A stretch of 64,000 nucleotides of DNA from Torreya grandis (lineage: Eukaryota; Streptophyta; Pinopsida; Cupressales; Taxaceae), in assembly GCA_037957365.1 (NCBI GenBank), contig JARHVA010001922.1, forward strand, positions 2,882,001 through 2,946,000, written 5' to 3'. Of this stretch, positions 34,967 to 47,689 are shown piece after piece. The position numbers and the translations under genes are program-made. The notes beneath the pieces were generated by a model, which ran no database searches, was not told where the DNA came from, and was given only the letters and a program-made list of their open reading frames with translations. Within the stretch, counting starts at the first letter, position 1. Every line of letters begins with the position of its first letter.

Positions 34967-37245
34967 GTTGTATGGGAGTTTTGAGGATGAATAATTATGT
35001 TATTAGAAACTAAGTCTAGTAGAGCATCAACCATTGAGGCAACTAGCATAGTGGTGCAATCATCAAGAGGTGTCAAAGAAAGTAGAAGAAAAGTTTCCAA
35101 GTGTTTAATAGAGGCTAGCAGATCACTGAACATTGAGGTAGCTAGCATAACCACATAATGATCAAGAGGTGATAGGGAAGAGGTAGAATTGAGGTTAGTG
35201 TAGTTGAAGGCTAGCAGAACACTGAATTTGATGCAACTAGTAGAAGAGTGATTAAGAATTAGAGTCGCATTGTGATCAACTAAGGCTAGCAGAAATCTGA
35301 ACATTGAGGAAGATATCAAGAGGTGAAACATTTGGAAAGCACCAAGAGAAGTATAACATGGAAAAAAAGAGGTGTGAATAAAGGAACTAGAGGCTAGCAG
35401 AATGTCTAATGTGAGGTAGCTAGTGGAAAATAAAAGTCTAGAGATGCAAAGAGAAGAAAGAGGGTTGAAATAAATCACCAACAAAGAATGAAATGCATGA
35501 AAATAGGGTGCAAGTAGTAGTAACAAAGGAATAGATGAAACATGTGTGGTGCAAGGCATAGAGGTGAAGGAAGAAAAAAGTGCAAAGGTTATATTATGTA
35601 GGGTATAGACTGAATCCCTATAAAATGTGAAGAGGTGGTCACCCTGCAGTTAGGCCTGAGTTGATCAGTGTGAAGAGTGAAACACAGAAAATGTGCTAGG
35701 AAGCAAAAAATCATAAGGAAGAATAGGAAATAAAGGACAACATTGGAAAGACCAACTTGACTTGACAAATACAAGATCTGCTTAAAGAAAGATGTGTGAT
35801 AAAATAAAGAAGCATAAAAGGAAGAAGAAAAGGGATAAATTATGGAAGAAAAACAACGTGAGGACTTAAAGGCATGAGAAGAAAAATGAGAGAAGTGCAT
35901 AGAGAGGGGATATAAGAAGAAGGTGAAGTAGGAAAGAAGATGAAGAAGGAAGATGGGAAAACAAGTTTCCCGAAAAGATAAAGAATGTTGCGTTAAGGCA
36001 ATAATAGGAAAGGAACAAATGTCCACTTGCAGCAGCGCACAAGGGATGGAGCGAGGATAAGATATGACTTGCCTAAGAGGCAAGGGGTGGAGACACGCAT
36101 AAGAAATTGCAAGAAGTGAAGATGCCTACATGAGAGTTGAAGTAATGGAGAAGGAGTTGACTTGTATCCAACCAAAAAGGTGTAGTGTTATCATGCAAAA
36201 CACCATAAAAATGTTAAGGGACACAGAGAATGGATCATAATCGATAGAGAGTTGATGGAGAGCACACTTATGTTTGTGAATTACATTGAGAAACTAAAAT
36301 AAATAAGTAGTGAGATCAGCCTGAAGCTAATGGGAGCACAATATTGAATTCATAAAGCATGAAGAAGTTACTAGAAGAGTAGAATAACCAAAAACCAAAA
36401 TGAAGCTAATGAAGACAGAGAGTAAGGAGAAGCAACAAATTTTAACATTTGTCTAGATGTGCGGTGTTAAGCACACAACATCTGAGAAGTGAGTAGAGGA
36501 AATAGGGGAAATGGGTGCAGATTAACCCATGGTGTTTTGTAAATCACTAAAGGCATCAAAGATATCAAGACCAGTGGGAGAATTGTGCAAACCTAAAGAA
36601 GAATGAAATGCAAGTATGCCTACTTTCCATAGAAAGAGGGAAGAAAAGTGCACACAAGAAGAGAGATGGATGAAGGTGCATGAGAAGGGTCTGACAAAAC
36701 CCTTGGCAAAGGTAGATTGAAACAGGGGGGCACAAAGCCATAGGAGTGAAGAGAAAGGAGGGTAAATGAAAGGGAGTTTGCAAATGAGCCTTGTTATATG
36801 CACATTAGAAAAAAAGATGCATGGTGGAGATAGACAGATCCAGATGGACTTAGAATTTGTAAGAGTGGAGAAAAGATTAATAAGATGAGATAAGTGTGTA
36901 GGAAAGCCTCGATGTGTGCAAGGATAGAAGGGTAGAAGACACTTGGAGGAGGTGAACAAATAAAAGTGGGCATAGATCCATGAAGGAGAAATGAGGAGGG
37001 AGAATAAAATGAAGAAGAAAAGAGTGAAGATGAAAAGAAGACTAAGAGGAGGTGTCAAATTTAGGTAGAGGAGAATGAGTTTAACGATCCAAGGAGGATC
37101 TAGAGAGGAGCACTGAGTTGAGCCTACTTAGGCAAGCAGTTGGTGAAGGAGAACACAATGGTCAAGGCAACTAACTAGAAGGGTGGTTCAACCACTTAAT
37201 CCCAAATGTAAGTAGGGGCTTACATTTCAAATTACCTAGAGAGTA
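34967..37245 (+). other. Element E internal segment 3, strongly purine-rich
   Basis: G+A dominate the plus strand over more than 2 kb. Irregular repeats with the core GAGGCTAGCAGA-CACTGAACATTGAGGTAGC occur near 35015, 35123, 35210, 35281 and 35388 (quoted core is a consensus in two parts). Long minus-strand frames (34957-35559, 35589-36083, 36522-37058) are Leu/Ser/Phe-rich shadows of this asymmetry and not genes. Confidence 0.6.
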
Positions 37246-38124
37246 TGATGCAGGAGCATCCCAGGTAAATTAGCAATCTTATACCACCTAAGTTTTGGAG
37301 CACACAGATAGATAAGAACTAGGCACTGGAGGAAAACAAAGAACTTACAGATCAACATGTAAGGAAACTATGATGCACACAGATGGTGTGTAGAACAAAA
37401 GCAAGATAACACAGAGTCCCAAAGAATTGTGTAAAGTAAACAATGAATAGAAGGAAAGAAGCACCTATAATAAGGGGAACATGAAAGTAAGGTGCAAAGC
37501 AACATACACAAAACCTAAGGCAAAAATTCTAACGGCCAATTGGCCAACTATAAAGGATAACACTTGGCAGAGCTAACACTGATGTGATGGCAAGAAATAA
37601 TAAGGTTTATGAGGTAGATCCAAATTAATTGTTGTTAGAACCACAAGGATCAATGTCTGACTTAGCTTAGGCTACCCCTAACATAGACCTACTATTGTCG
37701 CCAAGGCTACTTGGAGACAGTTGTCCCCTCCCTTGATTGGAGAAGACAGTAACCAAGGCACAACAACTATAAAAAGAGTCAGGTCCCATTAGAGGTTGAT
37801 GATGGTTGTTAGTTGTTGATGGTTGATTATTGATGCTACAATAGTTGTTGAGAGTGAGGCTATAGAAGAAGAGCCGAGGCCCAAGGGTCGAACACTTCCA
37901 ATAATGCAAAGTTGAGAGTGAGTGAGTTGGGAGAGCTTAGAGCTCTTAGAAGGGAACATATAGCTCTTATAAGGGAGAAGATGGCTCCTATGTAACGTTG
38001 TGAAGCTCATAATATTGTGTAACCCTATTTGATCGGTAAAATCCATTTGAGAATTCGTTGCAAACTATTGATGGTTGTGTGGTGAGCCACTCGTTTACTA
38101 GGAACCCTCACCATGACTGCATCA
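37246..38124 (+). repeat. 3' LTR of element E
   Basis: Its right half is homologous to 9520-9916. Termini TGATGC...GCATCA form a 6-bp inverted repeat. No clear polypurine tract precedes it, and no target duplication could be tested because E's 5' end is missing. Confidence 0.65.
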
Positions 38125-38460
38125 CAAGACACATGATTGTGGATGTTAGTTCCAAGGTCTTCACAACACCTTAATGTGGAAACAAGTGTATCTCTATCTT
38201 TTTGACTTGCAATACGCTACTATTTAGATATTAACTTACAAAAATTGTATAATTTTTCAAGCGATCCAAGCTATGTATTTGTTTTTATATATTTATTTTA
38301 TTTTAATATATATTCACACACACACATCAAAGTGGGATATTATGTAGACACTAGTTTTGGTATGGGAGTAATCATTAGTTGTAAAATTACATTATTTTAG
38401 GGTACTTGTGTGTTTTTCAATTATCAATTCATGTTAGGCTCTTATTGATATGTTTTCCCT

Positions 38461-38628
38461 GTGTTTGTAATTGTCCCCTTGTTCTTTCTCCCTCTCTCCT
38501 CCCTTCCCTTTTTGCTTTAGTTTCTGAGCTTTTTACTTGAAAATGTGTTTCTAGTTGTCCCCTTGTGCTTTCTTCTTCTCTCCTTCCTTCCATATTTGCT
38601 TTAGTTTCTGAGCTTTTTACTCAAAACT
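38461..38628 (+). repeat. 84-bp tandem duplication, pyrimidine-rich
   Basis: Two copies starting at 38461 and 38545, sharing TTGTCCCCTTGT and GCTTTAGTTTCTGAGC. Confidence 0.8.
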
Positions 38629-39130
38629 ATATACTGGATGATTATGGAGTGGGCCCTTATGACTTGTTTTGGGTCTCTTGTGCTTTGTGTCCTTGATTTA
38701 TTGGCCTTTCCCACCTATTGTGTATCATTTAATGCACTAATAAGGTCCTAATTTGAATTTGATATGTTAATAAATACACGTGCATTAATGCATATAAGGC
38801 AATGAATGGACAAGTAGCTGATAAGGAATGGCTACACATTTATTAAATGAATCTATAATGAAAATGCAATAGTTAATTTTAACATTCCAAGCAGAATTGA
38901 AACAAAATCTAAAGCATTTATTTCCATGCACTCATTCTAGTACAAAAAGGCATATAGAACTTGACCTACATTCATGAATTATTTGTTGACTTGCATGAAG
39001 TGATGATTCCCAAATTTGTTCCCTATTTAGTGCCTTAATAATAGTGAGGGATAACACATCCTTTAATTGATCCCCCATTTTTTGTGAAAATTTAGAAAAG
39101 CAAACAAATATAGAAACATGATCGTCAAAT

Positions 39131-39270
39131 TAGAGTTCACCTTCACATAATTTGCTAGAACTGTCACTTGATGTTTTCATAAGTGTGGACTTAAAAAACA
39201 TTAGAGTTCACCTTCACACAATTTGTTAGAACCGTTACTTGATGTTACTTGATGTTTCCATAAATATGCA
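39131..39270 (+). repeat. 71-bp tandem duplication
   Basis: TAGAGTTCACCTTCACA recurs at 39131 and 39202, each followed by AATTTG-TAGAAC and CTTGATGTT. Confidence 0.75.
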
Positions 39271-40062
39271 TTTATATATTCTAAAAAGTGTACTTACAAA
39301 ACAATCTTTGTTCAGCATTATTTTTCTTAACTTTATTTCTTACTCTTTATTTGCAAGTAATGTCTCAAAATTTGTGAGAAAACCTTATCAAATATGATCG
39401 ATTCTAGAATATTCTTTATTACAAATTAGATCTCGTTTACTCTGTAATCTGATTAAACTATAGTTGTAATGTGTAGGAATTGTTAAAAGCACATTCCAAC
39501 ATTACACCAACCACATTGGCAAGGTTAGGGTAAGTCATTTCAGAGTCCATGCAAGTGTATATGCATTTGCAATGATGCACGATGAACTAGGTGGTAAGTT
39601 GCTGTTAGTCTAGATTGGAAAGGCAGTAGCGTGGTTCCTCATAATACCTCTTTATGACGGCAGTTAATTTCCCATGTGTAGGCAAGAATTTTGTCAATAA
39701 AGAAGAATGGGAAGGTTGTGTCTGACTCAGCATCACATTGCAGAATATTGAGTCAGATTGTCGTCTTCATCACCATATCAGGGTTCCATGCATTGGCATC
39801 ACCAATAAAAACAGAGGTTACCGTCAATCGCTTGAACAACATCTCAGTGTATACTGTTTCGGATCATGTCTTGCCTTTTCCATGGTCCTTGCCTGGTGTG
39901 CACTGTGCTCCCCTCATTACCTATGCCATATAGGATATGCTTTCTTCTTGTCGACGTATATCTATTCCAATTTCCAATGCAATGTCATTGCCAGTGGGGG
40001 GAAACAGGATCTCAAGATCGCCCCGTTAAATTTGTGGGTGATTGAGCTTAGGAATATCGCAT

Positions 40063-42029
40063 TTATTGAGCTGTCTTGGATTGGGATGTGCACATACACT
40101 CTGGCACTGTGTAAGCTATAACATCACGCCCTGGCTTGTCTGTCCTGAATTCTGGCTGACCAAGTGACTCTTTATGTAGATTCTGAATGATGGTGTTGAA
40201 ATCTTGTTCAGGCATTGTTTTGTCAAGAAAGTATGGTAGCATCTGCCGTTTGTTAAGAGTTATGTGCTTTCTATGACCTCCATATGCCCTGTGACCCTGT
40301 TTCAAAATAACACAATCCATATCCTCAGTTGATAATCAAAAGACCGGCCGGACAAAGAAAGAAGTCGATCCTGTAAATGGAGGGCAAAATTGTATTGTAC
40401 CTGAATGGCATGGCCCATGTTTCCTCCTTGAGATGGCATGAAAACATCGCTGTTTAAAGAGACAATGTAGTCTATTGCAGCAAGAACAGATGCCTTTTTA
40501 CTGATTGAATCCAGCTTCCCTGGCCATGCAAGGCTTTCTTTGTTGTAAATATTAGGGAACTCTTTCATCAAAGATTCCAGAGCTATTATCCCTCCCAGAG
40601 GTGTTCCTCCTGCCCAATATATGTTCGCATTGGTTGGTGCTCCTAGGGCCTTGAGAAGCCTGGATTATAGAAAATCGTTAGAAAGGGATCACTGTCAGAC
40701 CCTGCGGAGAAAAAGGAGCAAGGACAGTCACCTGGCAACTTCCATGCCATTGAGAGGGCAAAGCCCTGCAAGCTTGCGTTGATGGTAGCTCATAGTGGAC
40801 CGCGCTGTCAGAAGGTTTGGGCGGTTTTTCCTTACCTGTTGGACGATTTCATCATAATCAGAGCTCAAACCGGGGAGGCATCCTGTTCGCATCCACACAT
40901 CCTTCTCAAGAAGCAAGTGCAGAGCAACGTATGGCCCCTTATTCCACATTCTTTGTGCAAACTTTGTCCCGAGTTCACGAATGGGCTGTGCAAATCGCAG
41001 GGCATGAAATGCAACCTGTACAAAAATCCAGTTTTTACATTTTACAGATGACTAAATCAATTGACAAAAGAAAGAAAAATATTAAGAGGCTAGGCAGACC
41101 TTGCAACGGAGCTTCTGGAGATCGGAATGAAGATCCTTGGAAAGCCTGGAGTCGAGTCCTCGAAGAAGAAGAAGACCTTCTTTGTTCAATCGCTTCATGT
41201 ATCGCGATCGAATCCAGGCGGGGCTCACATGCAGAGGCGTCCCCTTCTCCTCAACCGCCCTCCTCATCACATGAGTCGATGGCAGAGACGATACAATTCT
41301 CAAATCCTCCTTCAGACTTTGCTTTAAGTGCTCCACGTCAAATATATTACAGAATTCACTGCATATTTATATTTATAACATGCAGATTTTAATTTTTTGT
41401 TTTTCATTTACCATTTCAAAAGATAATACAATTAATTACCTGTCATCTCCCCAGATTAAATTCACTTGCAAAATGGGAATCACGAGAGTTGCTTCAAGAA
41501 TCCGAGCAATTACCACTGCGTCCACGATCTGATTGCGTTGCTGATTTAATCCCCCTGACACCACCACCATCAAATATCTACGCCCCTCACTCTCACTCAA
41601 CACAGACACCGATGCCTCCCTGTATTCTTTGCTCAATTCCACACACCCTCTGTACCCAAAGTTATCCGGTTGCTTCCAAAACTCCCGCTCCTCCTCCTCC
41701 TCCTCCTCCTCACTTAAATTATGCGCAGGAAGTAAGTCAAGATTGGAAGCAGAGGCAATGGGCAATGTATTAGCCTGCGCCTGCCCCTGCCACTGCGTGC
41801 AAGGAGGAGTCGCGGCGAGACGCCAAGTGGAAAGGATGAGGAAAATGCAGGCACAGGTAGCAAGCAACGCAACCCAAAAGCCGCTGCCACGGAGCAGGAG
41901 CAGGAGCAGGAGCAGGTGCAGGTGCAGGTGCTTGTTGTGGAGCTTCTTTGGGGATAAGAGCGATGCAGGCACGGAGTGTATCATGTCTGTCGGGATTGAT
42001 ATGTAGGACATTTTAGTATACCTCACCAT
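40063..42029 (-). CDS. Plant GDP-fucose O-fucosyltransferase family protein, five exons
   Basis: Exons: 42029-41440, 41358-41100, 41015-40732, 40659-40401 and 40296-40063; all four introns (72-104 bp) are GT-AG; total 1,626 bp, 541 residues. The ATG at 42029 (A at -3, G at +4) is preferred; the frame continues upstream only through TTG. The protein has a short cytosolic tail, a Leu-rich run and one membrane segment (residues about 50-69), eight Glu at 107-114, then the catalytic domain. GGLNQQR (159-165) is the nucleotide-sugar loop; WGDDSEF-NIFD spans the first intron; HLLLEKD (316-322) is where relatives have HLR-x-E, so the key Arg is Leu (codon CTT). The C-terminal part has DVFMPSQGGNMGHAIQG and ends in ECMC. 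Family members are Golgi type II enzymes that transfer fucose from GDP-fucose. The frame is fully open, but catalysis is doubtful because of the Arg change. Confidence 0.9.
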
Positions 42030-42360
42030 CCTCAAACAAATATGGATTCGTGAAAAATACCTGGCTAGCCTAGGCTATATTTACTGATGCAGATGCACTT
42101 CCCTATTGGCTCATTCCCCTCCCCGCGGTTAGAAATGCGGCCGGACAGCCTGTCGGTAATAATTCCAAGGGCATGCTATGCTGGCAGAAGAATCTTGACT
42201 CCGCTGTCCACGCGGAATGTAGGTATACAGACAGGGTCACGCAACTCGCCCCAACTCTCTTTAACTGTCCTTTGCAGGACTCGCAAGCAAATGCAATTGG
42301 CAATTGGCAACGCAAACCGCCCTCCACCTACAAACCGTTTCAAGTGACAGTCCGTTGTGA

Positions 42361-42373
42361 ATATATTTATAAA
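42361..42373 (-). promoter_or_regulatory. Candidate TATA box of the O-fucosyltransferase gene
   Basis: TTTATAAATATAT on the minus strand, about 330 bases upstream of the ATG. This would give a 5' leader of roughly 300 bases. The only support is motif and position. Confidence 0.35.
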
Positions 42374-42389
42374 GTCAAATTTGATAAAT

Positions 42390-45300
42390 ATTGAATTCAC
42401 AGACAAATACCGTCTCCAAATTGCGCAGGAGATTCTGATTTGGTGTATTAGGTATTGCAAGTTGTAACATCGATATCACTCTCATCTGCTTTGATTGTAT
42501 TTGCAAATTTTTAATCGTAAAATATTATATTATACATCATAATAATAATAAAAAAATTATTAAAATTTTTATAAGATTAAAAAAATATACATTTATTTTA
42601 AATTTAATAAATATTATTATTTTTATTATAAATTATATTAATTTTAAAAAAATAATATTAAATAAATATTCATTCTTAAACAAATTTTTGGATGAGTAGT
42701 TGACCTCCAAGTATAGTGCACGCTCCCAACTCCTAAATTTAAAATGGTTGACTTATTTGAGCTTAACATATAATGATGTAGATGGATTATTTTTATTTTT
42801 TTAAATAATAAGAGATGTGGAATTTAAATAGCCTCACAATTATTAAGATATAATTATGTTTAAATGCTATGCACCTTATTATATTATTGTAGTAAGATAT
42901 AATTATGTTTAAATGTCATGCAACTTTTAATATTATTGTAGTTTTTATATTATATCATTATATTATAGTTTTTTAGTTTTACGATGCAAATTTTTTAATT
43001 ACAAATGAGATTTAAATTTGAATTATTTATATAAAAATACATATACTTCATTATTAGATTACGATTTAGAAAATATTAAAGAAATTAGATTATATTAAAT
43101 ATATTATATATTAATTTTTTAAATTGAAGAGCATGTTTATATTAATATAAACAAATAATGATACAATATTAGTCATACAAAAAAGGATAGTCATATCGAG
43201 GTAAAAAACCTTCTACAAAAGAACAAGTCTAGTCAATAATGACCCAACTAAAAAAAATCACATCAAATTGTCATAAATATGTAACAACCAAAAAAGGTGC
43301 ATATAAGAATACATAGAATTAAATAAACTATTTACAATGGAACACTGAGCATGGTAATTGGAAGGGGCAATAGAAGAGACAGATCGGGCAATAGAAGAGG
43401 CAGATCTTACGACTTATCATTTCATCCTCCTCGAATAAGGGGTCTTTATCCACAGGGAAGAAATCTCACCTATCATTCTATTGAAGATTATTATTTTCTA
43501 CATTATACTAATAGAGAAGATATAAAATTAAGAGTTGGAAGCATAAACTGAATTTAGCAGTAAACCTCTCTATCATGAAAGTTTTTGACAATGGTTATTA
43601 ATTCAACATTATCCTTTCAAAATTAGTATAAAATATGTCTTAATCTTCTAAATTTTTTGATAGTTTCTACATAATTTTGTTTTATATATATTATAATTTT
43701 TTTTAATATTTTACGATTAATCTTCAAAACAACATTATTATAAAATTTAAAACATTGTTATATTTTTAAGGTGAGATAACATCTAAAAATACGAGCAAAT
43801 AAGCATCAATTAGAATTCAAAACTTAATATTAGATGGCCTATTTAATGGTATAAAAAGAGGTATATCGTTCCCAATAATTTTTGGGCACTCAACTATAAT
43901 AAGTTAGTATATATATTTATTTGAAAAATGTTAGAGATCACATTTATGGCCAGTTTTTTATCTTTTTCTTTTTTCATATATTATATTGATTATCAAATGA
44001 TTTGTGAAAGATGACTTTAATTTAGTTAAAATATTATATTAGATTCAAAAATTAATGATAAGAAAAAAGGACTTCCAACTCCATGGTATGCCCAAAATAT
44101 CACTTTTTTTAATCACCTTTTTCAAACAAAATAAAACAAAAAAATCTTATATATCAGTAAAGTGAACCTCAAATTTAAGATCAACTATTTTTACTAACAT
44201 CTTACTCTATTACACTTCACCACCAACCCTTAACTATTATTGTAGATTATGTTATTAGCATAACTAATATAAATATCTTATATATATTTATCTAAAATAT
44301 AGCGAGAGATGTGTATTTCTAGGCTTTAATCTTAGATTTGTTACATACCACACAAATCAAATACATTATTAATTTCTCTAAAATAATAAAATTGACTAGT
44401 AATAGATGGTTTCAATTTTTATTGTATACAAATTTACCACACATATATTAAAAGTTATAGTCAACTAACCACAAACAACTTTTCATCACATATGCCATAG
44501 TCAAATTAGCCCACATTTCACTTCATTATATATACTAAGCATTTCATATAAATAAAAAACATGCCTCACCAATACCATAAGAGGAAGGAAACCCACATGA
44601 TAACAACCATAAGTTAGAAAAGGTTTATAAGATATGACCACAAAACCCCTAAAAATGGTAATAAGGTGGAATAATACCCTAAAGTGTTTTGAGATTTTAA
44701 GCCTCTAACTTTTTTTCCCATTGGCAAATATTTGGGTGCCGATAATGCCTTACAAACCTCTTTCTCCATTGGCAAAGCTTTTGGTAGTACCACTAATGCC
44801 TTATAAACCACCACCTTCTCACAATTGTTACACACAATACAAAATTCTAAGATAGAGTATTATAGTGGAACAAAATCTTCTGCTTGGTTTAAACTACTTG
44901 TAATAAGAAACTTGTATTACACCACATGACAACAATCACAAGCTAGAGAATCACTTGTTTTAAAATTATATTAGATCATTTTAACAAATAAATAAATTAC
45001 AATTAACAAAACATCAATAATACATATTCAATATAATAATAATGGCTTATTAACAAATGAAACAACAATATGGTTAAAACAAAGGGATAGAAATGGGGTA
45101 TATGTGTGTATGATAGTTTAGAAGGCTTGTGGTAAAAGTGTGAACCTAGAAACACTCAACTAAAACCAAGATGTTTGTTATTTAGAAATTTGAATCTGGC
45201 TGGAGATAGTTATCAAGACCATACACTATGTTATAGATAGTGTTCGAACAAATCCAGATAAATTATCTAAAACTAAAATATGACTTCTAGGTTTTATTTG

Positions 45301-45766
45301 TCAAGTTTCGCTCTTCACTTCCCTACCCTCAAATAATGTGTTGTGACTTCTTTGTGCTTACAATAGCTGACTTTTTTTTATGTCCTATAATGTTAAGGAA
45401 AATGGATTAGATTAAAGGGCTTGTGTTTACTGAGATAATTTATTAGGGCCCTATGATGGGATCAAAGTGTTTTAATTGATTTTACATTTAATGGTCTAAA
45501 TAAGATAAAAATTGAGTCCAATAATATTATATAATATATGTCTAAATTAAGTAAATCTGATTATAACAATAGAGTATAATTGATTTATTGTAATTTACTA
45601 TTTATGAAAATGACTCAAAAGATAGAGTAGGTTTCCATGTTTAGGCTCAATGCAAGTTTGTGATAGTGGACAATCATACAAAGGCTTTACATGAGTTTTG
45701 TTTTGGCTTGGATCGGGAAACAAACTATAAAACCTAATGGGATGAGTCCAATACTAGATGGATGCT
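42390..45766. other. AT-rich region upstream of the gene
   Basis: Very AT-rich (especially 42480-42680), with no recognisable coding sequence. The frame at 43351-43551 contains a short GGGCAATAGAAGAG duplication and no domain. A two-copy block near 44697-44820 (CCATTGGCAAA) produces a repetitive minus-strand frame. Nothing else is supported. Confidence 0.55.
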
Positions 45767-47111
45767 TGTGCAGTAAGATTATGTTTAACCCTAAAATGTA
45801 GATATGTGGTGAATCTAGGGTTAAAGGGGTAGAGATAGCCTAGGGCACAAAGATGGTAGACTATCTCTAGAGCAAGCTAATTATTTGTGAAACTCAGATA
45901 GAATATATACTAAATTTATTATGTTGAGATGTTAAAGATACAAAGTACAACTATACTAGATATTACAATGATAATAAACATAAGATACTTAGTTGGTTTT
46001 AATGATAATAATGATCTAGATATATAACAAGCAGAAAGTAGAATGGATCTGGATTCTAGAATAGTTGCTTGATTCTATAAATTATACCTCTATAGCTACA
46101 GACACTTGTGCCAACCTAGGATGGTTACATTAACACTATTATCTGATTTAGATGTAGGTGTCAGGTATGGAATACTTATTGAAATTGGATGTGACCAATT
46201 GGATGCTTATGGGTTCTATGTCACTTTCACTCTGGTGCATTTAGATCTAGGTCATGGACTATCATTCCTTGTCAAATAGCAAAATCCTAGTTTTTCATCT
46301 TCATAGTGGCTATGAGAAAAATGAGTTAATGGGCACATGGTATCGAGCCACCTCAAATACCCCTATGTCAATGAGAACTGCCTACAAGCCAATACTCTGA
46401 AGAGGGCCTCAGACTTATGTAGTTATCCCTTGCATGTCAGTTTATGTGTGAATCATGCAATGTGTGATAAGTAAGTACAATAGTGACCTAGCTTGTAACT
46501 TTAAAAATATAGCTATTGGGTTGCTCCTTCAATACTTAAGACATGTAAATACATTATCATTATGATTGATATGGAAATAGGATAAAAAAGGGAAGCTTTG
46601 CTCACTTAAGTGCTTGATAGAATACTTTTGGTAGGTTACCTTATGAATTACTAAGTCTTTTCTAGGTGAGGAATGAATGAGGGTTGATCTTATATTTATA
46701 CCAATCCCTTTGGAGATTGTCTTGAATAAATTCACTTAGGTTGACCTTTAGTATACATTTCATTTGCAAATTGGGTGACTTTAGGGCACTAGATACTTTT
46801 GTTAGGGTAGGACACTTGTGTCAACATAGGCATATGACTGAGAGACAAGTGTTCAGATAGTTAGAAAATAAGTACATTTCTAAAACTTGCAAAGATAGAA
46901 GATACCAAGGTTTATAACATTTTGGGCAAGGTAAAGGTTTGGGTCATTAGAATAACATTAGTTAGACTAAGAGAAATAATTAGGCACATAAAGATGGTGT
47001 ATGTGAGCCTTTTGGCAGCAGAAAAGTTTATAAGTTGAAGGTATACCCATGATATGTATTTTCCAAGTGTACATGACTGAGGTGATATATAATTCAAAAA
47101 TAGTGTATACA
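45767..47111 (-). repeat. 3' LTR of element C
   Basis: Collinear with B's LTR: GTTTAACCC...ATATGTGGTG near the plus-strand start, the AATACTCTGAAGAGGGCCTCA block at 46399, and CATGATATG near the end. Minus-strand start TGTATACACT. Confidence 0.72.
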
Positions 47112-47124
47112 TCCCCCCCTCTTT
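47112..47124 (-). other. Polypurine tract of element C
   Basis: AAAGAGGGGGGGA on the minus strand, directly before the LTR start. Confidence 0.75.
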
Positions 47125-47689
47125 AATTTAGTAATGAAATTGATAGTATAAAAGAAAAAAAATGCATACCTGGGTGTGTATAACACACCTTGCATTTACT
47201 TGAGTTTGACTTGAGTGCTTTTCTGGCAACTGGCCTACAACTAAGAGAATGATGTAGTATATAATCAGTGCATATAATCTAAAATTAAAAGCATTGAAAT
47301 AATTAAAATTAAAAGAGAGCAAGGTTTAGAAGTACACCTAGGTATTGATGCAACCATCTTACCTTTTGATAATTTGATTTGAAAGATATATCATTATGAA
47401 TCATTAAAACTGAGATTATGACAAAATATAAAATCTAGAAAGTACATATATCTAAAGAGATAGAGAGATTGGAGGGCACATGCCCCCAACCTTGGAGAAA
47501 AGATGAATTGTCACCCGATAGTTGAGGTTAGCTCAATTGTGGAACATAATCATACTTATAACCTCATGAGTGTGAGTGAACCAAGTCAACTCACACTATA
47601 AAACTAGTGAGGTTGAAAGATTTAATCAAGTCCAACCTATAAACTTGGAAGGATTTAGTGATATAATCACCTCAATCATACCAAAAAGT

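Larger units (their letters stand above)
9520..38124 (+). mobile_element. Element E: ORF-less, purine-rich LTR element interrupted by elements B and A
   Basis: Similar LTR sequence lies at 9520-9916 (partial, followed by a primer site) and 37246-38124. The intervening E sequence survives in three pieces: 9931-11155, 23667-24202 and 34967-37245. All are purine-rich on the plus strand, and the first and third share a recurring motif of the form ATTGAGGTAGCTAGTG. They are split by B (target duplication GGTAG) and A (GAGGT). No gag or pol is recognisable in any piece, so E looks like a large non-autonomous (LARD-type) element. The joining of the three pieces is inference from the duplications and the shared motif. 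Confidence 0.65.
38125..40062. other. 3' flank of the O-fucosyltransferase gene
   Basis: No gene recognised. It includes two short tandem duplications (listed separately) and, nearest the gene, sequence of more balanced base composition that is probably the 3' untranslated region (minus strand, below 40062). The plus-strand frames at 39691-40121 have no recognisable domain. Confidence 0.5.

Noticed and set aside
34957..37058. Long minus-strand open frames of 160-200 codons (34957-35559, 35589-36083, 36522-37058)
   Set aside because: Leu/Ser/Phe/His-rich, domain-free shadows of the purine-rich plus strand of element E; open only because the minus strand is pyrimidine-rich.
40779..42394. Plus-strand frames of up to 191 codons and minus-strand frames upstream of the gene
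   Set aside because: Antisense shadows of the O-fucosyltransferase exons and their GC-richer leader; splice sites and homology support the minus-strand gene only.
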